NCBI GenBank assembly: GCA_046313915.1
Contig: JBKBXX010000133.1
Span: 1-7,888, forward strand
Length of the DNA: 7,888 bases
DNA from: CAKKQX01 sp046313915
Lineage (GTDB): Bacteria > Pseudomonadota > Gammaproteobacteria > Burkholderiales > SG8-41
Direction of reading: 5' to 3'
Shown: positions 1 to 3,920 of the stretch, one piece after another
How positions within the stretch are numbered: position 1 is the stretch's first letter
Layout of the letters: each line of letters begins with the position of its first letter
Made by a program: the position numbers and the translations under genes
The notes under the pieces: model-generated
The model's database searches: none
Seen by the model: only the letters and a program-made list of their open reading frames with translations
Told to the model about the DNA's origin: nothing

Positions 1-328
1 CAAGCGTGAACGGGATTCCCGCTTCGGCAGCAGCGCGGGCCAGGGCGATCTCGCCTTCATGCCACAACAGGCCGGCGATACCGGTAGGGGCGATCACGAT
101 CGGCATCTTGTGGCGGTTGCCGAACAGCGTGATTTCCTGACTGCGGCCCGAAACATCGACCAGCGTCCGCGGCTTGAAGCGGATGCGCTCGAACACTGCG
201 CGATTGTTCCGCAGCGACACCTCGTCCTCGGTTCCGCGATCGACAAACTCGAACAGGCCTCTGGGCAGGCGCCGCTGCGCGATCTGGCGCAGATCAGCGA
301 TATTGTAGGCAGTATCCGTACCGCTCAT
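1..328 (-). CDS. FMN-dependent alpha-hydroxy-acid dehydrogenase, N-terminal part (cut by window edge)
   Basis: The first 109 codons are visible and the rest lies beyond position 1. The protein begins MSGTDTAYNIADLRQIAQRR and continues with the family pattern LP.GLFEFVDRGTEDE, then FKPRTLVDVS, then MPIVIAPTGIAGL (about residues 77-89), and HEGEIALARAAAEAGIPFTL. This matches the start of the FMN-binding TIM barrel shared by L-lactate dehydrogenase (LldD), mandelate dehydrogenase (MdlB) and glycolate oxidase, which oxidise 2-hydroxy acids to 2-oxo acids. The APTG segment is where the family contacts FMN. The ...FEFVDRGTEDE stretch has Phe where plant glycolate oxidase has an active-site Tyr (YYASGAEDQ), which resembles lactate or mandelate-type branches, so substrate cannot be assigned. 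The active-site His and Arg would lie in the missing C-terminal part. The ATG at 326-328 is preceded by a GGGGGG tract three bases upstream, a usable ribosome site. A promoter candidate lies at 391-418. Confidence 0.9.
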   Translation of the reverse strand, partial: MSGTDTAYNIADLRQIAQRRLPRGLFEFVDRGTEDEVSLRNNRAVFERIRFKPRTLVDVSGRSQEITLFGNRHKMPIVIAPTGIAGLLWHEGEIALARAAAEAGIPFTL

Positions 329-390
329 GATCCCCCCGTTGCCGCATCTGCGAGTGCAATGCGGCATGAATTTGCCCGAAAGGAAAAAAG

Positions 391-418
391 GTTATCCAAA
401 CGCGCGTTCCCGCGTCAA
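391..418 (-). promoter_or_regulatory. Candidate sigma-70 promoter for the hydroxy-acid dehydrogenase gene
   Basis: On the minus strand TTGACG (418-413, 5 of 6 match to TTGACA) is followed after 16 bases by GATAAC (396-391, 4 of 6 match to TATAAT). The predicted transcript would start near 384 and leave an untranslated leader of about 56 bases before the ATG at 328. A 12-bp palindrome ends two bases upstream of the -35 box. The call is by eye from consensus only. Confidence 0.45.
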
Positions 419-419
419 G

Positions 420-431
420 CCGGGCGCCCGG
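420..431. promoter_or_regulatory. Perfect 12-bp palindrome beside the dehydrogenase promoter (possible operator)
   Basis: CCGGGCGCCCGG is its own reverse complement and sits just upstream of the proposed -35 box at 413-418. It could be a binding site for a dimeric regulator, since hydroxy-acid dehydrogenase genes are often controlled by GntR- or LysR-type proteins. It could also be chance in GC-rich DNA. No T tract follows it, so it is a poor terminator. Confidence 0.3.
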
Positions 432-494
432 GAATCTGGAAATAGTCCACCCCATGGGCCATATGCCGGCCCACCATCCTTGCCTCGGCACAGC

Positions 495-785
495 CTACCT
501 GATGAACGACGTTCCCGAACGCAAGCGGCCACGCCGCCGGTCGAGCCACCAGGCAAGCGCCGGCAGCATGAAAAAACCGCCGGGCATCATCACCACCACG
601 AGGTAGGGACTGAGTCGCGACAGCCGCTGCAGATGCGCGATCAGTTCCGCCTTCTCGGCGGCGCTCCAGTGCTGCCGGTTGCGAGGCTTCATCAGCAGCG
701 GCATCAGCCCCCTCACTTCGAGGAGTTCGCTCTGCAGATGTCTTTTTTCGCGCTCGGCAAGCTCGCGCAGTGATTTGAAACGCAT
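495..785 (-). CDS. Small single-helix membrane protein of unknown function
   Basis: This is a 96-residue protein without a recognised named family. The N-terminal half (1-60) is charged and probably helical: RFKSLRELAEREKRHLQSEL, then RNRQHWSAAEKAELIAHLQR. One hydrophobic segment follows at about 61-81 (YLVVVMMPGGFFMLPALAWW), then a strongly basic tail LDRRRGRLRS. By the positive-inside rule the basic tail should be cytoplasmic. The layout of SPYL, PGGFF.LP and AWWLDRRR loosely recalls the membrane segment of LETM1-like proteins, but this is a resemblance only. It lies 71 bp downstream of the yqjK-like gene on the same strand and may be its last operon member. No clear Shine-Dalgarno is seen before the ATG at 785. 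An in-frame stop lies just upstream, so the start cannot be much further out. Confidence 0.7.
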   Translation of the reverse strand: MRFKSLRELAEREKRHLQSELLEVRGLMPLLMKPRNRQHWSAAEKAELIAHLQRLSRLSPYLVVVMMPGGFFMLPALAWWLDRRRGRLRSGTSFIR

Positions 786-856
786 GGATTCGGTCGTCTA
801 TCCGCTCAAGTCCGTTCCCGGTTTCTTACGACCGATGCCGCTGATTCTTTAGTTCT

Positions 857-1156
857 TCAGCTTCCGAAGCTGCGGCTCCATGCTTTCAGTGAACGCCAGG
901 CACGCCAGAGAAAAAGGCCGCGCCCGGCCCAGCGCAGCAGGTTACGCCGGCCGATCAACGCCGCCACCGCCACGGTGGCACCCAGTACCAGCGGATTTTC
1001 TTTCAGGAAGCGCACCAAGACGAGCGCACGATCAGCCGCGGCGAGCGGCTTGCACCATGGCAGGCAGCCGGCAGCGATCGCGGCGCGCTGTTGTGCAGCA
1101 CGCGCGATCAGGCGCTCCTTGCGGCGCGCAATTTCAATCAGTTCGTCGTTGAACAT
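857..1156 (-). CDS. yqjK: YqjK-like small protein
   Basis: This is a 99-residue protein starting MFNDELIEIARRKERLIARA, the typical opening of the YqjK-like family: short, basic, with an arginine-rich first helix and RRKERL motif. A weakly hydrophobic segment (about 55-69, PLVLGATVAVAALIG) is followed by another at 77-87. The open frame extends further upstream to 1288, but the extra 44 residues are Pro/Ser/Arg-rich antisense-like sequence inside the yqjE-like gene. The start at 1154-1156 is therefore preferred, because family similarity begins exactly there. It overlaps the upstream yqjE-like gene by 23 bp, which implies translational coupling. In E. coli the same order yqjD-yqjE-yqjK is found. 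The molecular function is unknown. Confidence 0.75.
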   Translation of the reverse strand: MFNDELIEIARRKERLIARAAQQRAAIAAGCLPWCKPLAAADRALVLVRFLKENPLVLGATVAVAALIGRRNLLRWAGRGLFLWRAWRSLKAWSRSFGS

Positions 1157-1556
1157 CGGTTTCGACAAGCTGCTGCCGGTCCTTGGCCATTTCGGCGATG
1201 CTGGTCGAAAACAGCCTGGATCTGGCGCGCGCCCTGCCGGCGACGACGAACCACAACGCAATGCCGATGCCGAGATAGAACACCGCAAACAGGGTCGTAA
1301 CGAGGACGCGGTGGGTATCCCAGAACAGGAACACCACGGCCAGCGTCAGCATCAGCACGCCGAGCGCCGAAAAACCGATGGCCAGCGCACCGCCCAGCAT
1401 CAGCTGCAGCAGCCGCAGCCGCTCTTCCTCGACCTCGGTGGCAAGCAGCTCGAGGCGCGTCTGCACCGCGGCGATCAGCGTCGCCGCCAGGTTGCGCAAC
1501 GAAGTCAGCAACCCGGAAGAAGGGGCCGGGTCCGGGCCGGATCCTGCCGTGGCCAT
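1134..1556 (-). CDS. yqjE: YqjE-like phage-holin-family membrane protein
   Basis: This is a 140-residue protein with an amphipathic N-terminal helix (about 15-48, containing LLTSLRNLAATLIAAVQTRL and the acidic ELLATEVEEERLRLL). Two membrane helices follow at about 52-79 and 84-107, with the loop WDTHRV between them, then a basic cytoplasmic tail. This is the architecture of the putative Actinobacteriophage holin III/YqjE family (Phage_holin_3_6). Despite the family name, chromosomal members next to yqjD are regarded as ordinary inner-membrane proteins, and there is no phage gene nearby. It starts 13 bp after the yqjD-like stop and overlaps the yqjK-like gene, so the three genes form one tight unit. 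Confidence 0.82.
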   Translation of the reverse strand: MATAGSGPDPAPSSGLLTSLRNLAATLIAAVQTRLELLATEVEEERLRLLQLMLGGALAIGFSALGVLMLTLAVVFLFWDTHRVLVTTLFAVFYLGIGIALWFVVAGRARARSRLFSTSIAEMAKDRQQLVETDVQRRTD

Positions 1557-1569
1557 GCTCAGCGACCGC

Positions 1570-1881
1570 TCAGCGCCGGCCGATCAGCAAACCGACGATC
1601 AGGCCGATGCCGGCAGCGATGCCGACCGCCCGCCACGGGTGCTCGTGCACATATTCGTCGGTGGCGCGCGCCGCCTGCTTGGTTTTGTCGATCACGATTT
1701 CCTCGGCTTCGGCGAGCTTGATCTTGGCAAGACGCAGGCTTTCCTGGATTTTTTCACGCGCTGCGGCGGCTTTTTCGCCAGCCTGGCTGGCGGTAACGCG
1801 CAGCAAGTCCTCGGCATCGCCGACGAGGGCTCTCAGATCCTGCGCCAGCTTGTCCTTGGTGACCGCGGTTTCGGTAGCCAT
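1570..1881 (-). CDS. yqjD: DUF883 family YqjD/ElaB-like inner-membrane protein
   Basis: This is a 103-residue protein. Residues 1-75 are a charged, Ala/Lys/Glu-rich helix of coiled-coil character (KLAQDLRALVGDAEDLLRVT and AREKIQESLRLAKIKLAEAE). The C-terminus carries the family signature TDEYVHEHPWRAVGIAAGIG followed by LIVGLLIGRR, a single tail-anchoring helix at about 84-100 ending in a GRR basic cap. In E. coli, YqjD and its paralogue ElaB are tail-anchored inner-membrane proteins that associate with ribosomes and are induced in stationary phase; transfer of that role here is by homology. The ATG at 1879-1881 has an AAGGGA tract upstream. It is the first gene of the yqjD-yqjE-yqjK-like cluster. 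Confidence 0.88.
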   Translation of the reverse strand: MATETAVTKDKLAQDLRALVGDAEDLLRVTASQAGEKAAAAREKIQESLRLAKIKLAEAEEIVIDKTKQAARATDEYVHEHPWRAVGIAAGIGLIVGLLIGRR

Positions 1882-1919
1882 ACGAGAATATCCCTTTGCA
1901 TAAAATGAACGAGGCGCGG

Positions 1920-1955
1920 AAAAGCCGCCAGCGGGTTCAACCTTTGGCAGCTTTT
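1920..1955. terminator. Hairpin with A and T runs between soeC and yqjD (possible bidirectional terminator)
   Basis: AAAAGCCGCCA (1920-1930) and TGGCAGCTTTT (1945-1955) are inverted repeats matching at 10 of 11 positions. The single mismatch can be a G-U pair in the minus-strand transcript. Read on the minus strand, the GC stem ends in TTTT, the form of an intrinsic terminator for soeC, whose stop is 58 bp upstream. The 14-base loop also contains GGTT-C-AACC, which could extend pairing. It lies downstream of a TATAAT sequence, so it may instead be a leader structure of the yqjD transcript. Confidence 0.5.
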
Positions 1956-1958
1956 CTC

Positions 1959-1964
1959 ATTATA
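1959..1964 (-). promoter_or_regulatory. Candidate -10 box (TATAAT) upstream of yqjD
   Basis: A perfect TATAAT is read on the minus strand. No good -35 hexamer is visible at 16-18 bases; the best I see at 17 is CTGCGT. Transcription from here would start within the hairpin at 1920-1955 and reach the yqjD start about 70 bases later. A weak -35 would fit an activator-dependent or stationary-phase promoter, but this is inference. Confidence 0.3.
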
Positions 1965-2013
1965 GCCAGATAGATTGCGCAACGCAGCGTAAGTTCCGCG
2001 TCGCGCCGCCGGC

Positions 2014-2955
2014 TCACGATATCGCCTGATAATAAAGATTTTGCGGGTGATTGGCCTGGGCGAAGAAAAACCAGCGCTCGGCGATCAGCCCCACGTACTG
2101 GATCACGAAAGCGGTTGCCAGCAACGGTGGCGAAGCGGCTGCCGCCCCCATCAGCAGCAACGCCGCCGGCAGCAGGAAAGCCAGCACCAGAAAACCCCGC
2201 TTGATTACGCGCAGCAGCGACGGCGCCCTGCCGTGGAAGAATTCGCGGGTGTTGAACGACCCGCCCATGAAACCCTGGGCCTTCTGCACTATGCGCGGGT
2301 GTTTGATGCCGATCGCCGTCTGCACACTGGACCTGGGCCTGATGCGGCCATTGCGGATCAGGGCGGCAACGCGCCCGATGAGCGCCGCCAGCGTCAATGC
2401 CGCTGCCCAGCGGGCGAATTCGGTGGCAAGGGTGCTGCCCGTAGCTGCGGCAAAAGCAGCGGCGCAGGTGAAGCCGGAAGCACATCCCAGCAGGAAATAA
2501 TTGATCACGGTGAGCGGTGTCGCCCATTCCTGCAGGAACTTGAGACAGGCGTAGATCATGCCGGTGCATGCGAAAAGCGCAAAGCACAGCAGCACGGCGG
2601 CCGCGCCCACGGCCAAGGTGCCGCCGAGGTCCAGATAATGGGCGGCACCATAGGCGGTCACCGCAACCATGAAAGCCGGCAGGGCGATCACCTCCCGCGA
2701 CAGCCACGAAGTCCGCCACATGGCAGCCGACCGCCACGCGCGCTCCGGATGGCCGAGATGGAAAAACGACGCCAGCAAACCGGCGGCGAGAAACGCCAGC
2801 GACAGCGCGCTGCCGGCAGCAAAGAAACGCCGGCCGTGCTGCGGCGCGAGCAGGTCGAACGCCGCGCCGAGTTCCGCGCCGTAAAGCGCGAGAAAAAGCC
2901 CCTGGCCGACACCGATCAGCGTGGTGAGGAAAATGACGGAGAAGGCGGGATGCAT
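2014..2955 (-). CDS. soeC: SoeC, DmsC-type membrane anchor of sulfite dehydrogenase
   Basis: This is a 313-residue, very hydrophobic protein with eight likely membrane helices, at about 7-28, 44-64, 88-106, 114-136, 147-168, 181-201, 252-272 and 278-298. Signatures of the DmsC anchor family are visible: MHPAFSVIF at the start, FFHLGHPERAWR (64-75), RTSWLSREV (81-89), and the C-terminal AERWFFFAQANHPQNLYYQ (292-310). In this complex the anchor holds the two catalytic subunits on the cytoplasmic face and passes electrons to the quinone pool. The reading frame is open upstream to 3012, but the extra residues come from a heptamer repeat (FTIHYSPFTIH), so the ATG at 2953-2955 is chosen. No Shine-Dalgarno precedes it, because the repeat occupies that space. 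It is the third gene of the soe operon, 97 bp after soeB. Confidence 0.88.
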   Translation of the reverse strand: MHPAFSVIFLTTLIGVGQGLFLALYGAELGAAFDLLAPQHGRRFFAAGSALSLAFLAAGLLASFFHLGHPERAWRSAAMWRTSWLSREVIALPAFMVAVTAYGAAHYLDLGGTLAVGAAAVLLCFALFACTGMIYACLKFLQEWATPLTVINYFLLGCASGFTCAAAFAAATGSTLATEFARWAAALTLAALIGRVAALIRNGRIRPRSSVQTAIGIKHPRIVQKAQGFMGGSFNTREFFHGRAPSLLRVIKRGFLVLAFLLPAALLLMGAAAASPPLLATAFVIQYVGLIAERWFFFAQANHPQNLYYQAIS

Positions 2956-2962
2956 GCTTAAT

Positions 2963-2997
2963 CGGTGAATAGTGAATGGTGAATAGTGAATGGTAAA
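2963..2997 (+). repeat. Heptamer tandem array A1, 5 units, before soeC
   Basis: Five consecutive 7-bp units on the plus strand follow the pattern [T/C][G/A]GT[G/A]AA. The first begins CGG and the last is TGGTAAA. On the minus (soe coding) strand it reads in the stop-free orientation TTCACCA/TTCACTA, which translates as FTIHYSP and extends the open frame upstream of the real soeC start. It faces array A2 (3031-3058) as an inverted copy across a 33-bp spacer. Confidence 0.9.
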
Positions 2998-3030
2998 AAC
3001 CATGCACCGCAATCAACGCTGACGTTACGA

Positions 3031-3058
3031 TTCACCATTTACCATTTACCTTTTACCA
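3031..3058 (-). repeat. Heptamer tandem array A2, 4 units, overlapping the soeB stop
   Basis: Four 7-bp units on the minus strand have the pattern [T/A]GGT[G/A]AA, the same family as A1 in opposite orientation. The first unit on the coding strand, TGGTAAA (3058-3052), encodes the last Trp and the TAA stop of soeB. When A1 and A2 are aligned as an inverted pair, 21 of 28 positions are complementary. The mismatches that I count are mostly purine transitions, so a long imperfect hairpin between soeB and soeC is possible. Confidence 0.88.
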
Positions 3059-3784
3059 AGAAGTGACATCGTCGAGCGCCGGTTCTTTCACTCCCGGTTT
3101 GGGCAGCCTGCCATCGATCTTGAGCGGATTGTCGGCGCGTTCGAGCTCGTCCTCGTGGATGCGCATCCCGGTCCTGCGCCGCGGCAGATAATGATTGGCG
3201 GGATGCGTGCCCCATTCGGGCATCAGCGCATAGCCGCCGTTGTCGCGGATCGCTTTCGACACCACCGACCCGGGATCGTGGATGTTGCCGTAGAGCCGCG
3301 CGCTGGTCGGGCAGGCCAGCACGCACGCGGGCTTTCTCTGCGCTTCGGGCAGATCCCGGTCGTAGATGCGATCCACGCACAGCGTGCATTTCTTCATCAC
3401 CTTGTGGTGCTCGTCGAGCTCGCGCGCGCCGTACGGACAAGCCCACGAGCAGTACTTGCAGCCTATGCACTTGTCGTAATCGACCAGCACGATGCCATCT
3501 TCGGCGCGCTTGTAGCTCGCGCCGGTCGGGCACACCGGCACGCACGGCGGATCCTCGCAGTGCAGGCAGGATTTCGGGAAATGCACCGTTTGCGTGTCGG
3601 GGAACTCGCCGATTTCGAAAGTCTGCACGCGGTTGAAAAAGGTTCCCGTCGGATCGCGATCATACGGACGGTCGTCGGACAGGTATCCCGCCGTTCCCGA
3701 AGTATTCCACTCCTTGCAGCTCGTCACGCACGCATGACAGCCGACGCACACGTTGAGATCGATGACCAGCGCGAGTTGGGTCAT
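3053..3784 (-). CDS. soeB: SoeB, four-cluster ferredoxin subunit of sulfite dehydrogenase
   Basis: This is a 243-residue DmsB/NrfC-type electron-transfer subunit. Sixteen cysteines are arranged as four [4Fe-4S] sites: C13-x2-C16-x2-C19-x3-C23, C73-x2-C76-x4-C81-x3-C85, C106-x2-C109-x2-C112-x3-C116, and C133-x2-C136-x17-C154-x3-C158. The protein starts MTQLALVIDLNVCVGCHACV and contains NTSGTAGYL and PTGTFFNRVQTFEIGEFP, which I recognise as close to Allochromatium SoeB rather than to DMSO reductase DmsB. It wires SoeA to the anchor SoeC. There is no signal peptide, as expected for a cytoplasmic subunit. The ATG at 3782-3784 follows a GGGGTGG ribosome site. It lies 105 bp after soeA, and its stop codon falls inside a heptamer repeat. 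Confidence 0.93.
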   Translation of the reverse strand: MTQLALVIDLNVCVGCHACVTSCKEWNTSGTAGYLSDDRPYDRDPTGTFFNRVQTFEIGEFPDTQTVHFPKSCLHCEDPPCVPVCPTGASYKRAEDGIVLVDYDKCIGCKYCSWACPYGARELDEHHKVMKKCTLCVDRIYDRDLPEAQRKPACVLACPTSARLYGNIHDPGSVVSKAIRDNGGYALMPEWGTHPANHYLPRRRTGMRIHEDELERADNPLKIDGRLPKPGVKEPALDDVTSW

Positions 3785-3793
3785 TTGCCACCC

Positions 3794-3828
3794 CGGTAAA
3801 TGGTGAATAGTGGATGGTGAACGGCAAA
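3794..3828 (+). repeat. Heptamer tandem array A3, 5 units, before soeB
   Basis: Five 7-bp units on the plus strand of the same family as A1 (consensus [T/C][G/A]GTGAA, with diverged units TAGTGGA and CGGCAAA). On the coding strand it again has the stop-free TTCACCA orientation and ends nine bases before the soeB start codon; its last coding-strand bases (TTTACCGG) abut the GGGGTGG ribosome site of soeB. Confidence 0.85.
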
Positions 3829-3874
3829 AACAAGCCTATTCCCAACTCTCAAATTAGCGGTCATGATTTACTTA

Positions 3875-3920
3875 CCTATTTCCCATTTCCTATTCCCTAT
3901 TCCCCGTTCCCCACTTCCCG
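3875..3920 (-). repeat. Heptamer tandem array B, about 6.5 units, spanning the 3' end of soeA
   Basis: On the plus strand, six 7-bp units of pattern CC[T/C][A/G][T/C]T[T/C] are followed by a partial CCCG. On the coding strand the unit is roughly [A/G]GG[G/A]AA[T/C]. The outer part of the array encodes the last eight or so residues of SoeA (KWGTGNRE) and the TAG stop at 3890-3892. This family differs in sequence from arrays A1-A3 but has the same 7-bp period. Confidence 0.88.

Noticed and set aside
455..473. Hairpin TGGGCC/GGCCCA downstream of the 96-residue gene
   Set aside because: Six base pairs with no T run; likely chance in GC-rich sequence.
858..872. Hairpin CAGCTTC-C-GAAGCTG over the yqjK stop codon
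   Set aside because: The stem is short and no T tract follows on the minus strand, so it is not a convincing terminator.
1134..1556. Holin-family hit as a sign of prophage
   Set aside because: The gene sits in a conserved yqjD-yqjE-yqjK order and no other phage gene is present.
975..1721. Plus-strand open frame of 248 codons across the yqj cluster
   Set aside because: Low-complexity Arg/Gln/Ala-rich translation opposite three recognisable genes.
2041..2961. Plus-strand open frame of 306 codons opposite soeC
   Set aside because: Gln/Arg/Gly-rich translation without domains; soeC on the other strand has eight membrane helices and family motifs.
2956..3012. Extended N-terminus of SoeC starting at a TTG
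   Set aside because: The added residues come from the heptamer repeat, and family similarity begins at MHPAFSVIF.
2963..3058. CRISPR-like array
   Set aside because: The units are only 7 bp, contiguous and without spacers.
3155..3799. Plus-strand open frame of 214 codons opposite soeB
   Set aside because: The minus strand carries sixteen correctly spaced cluster cysteines; the plus frame is a shadow.
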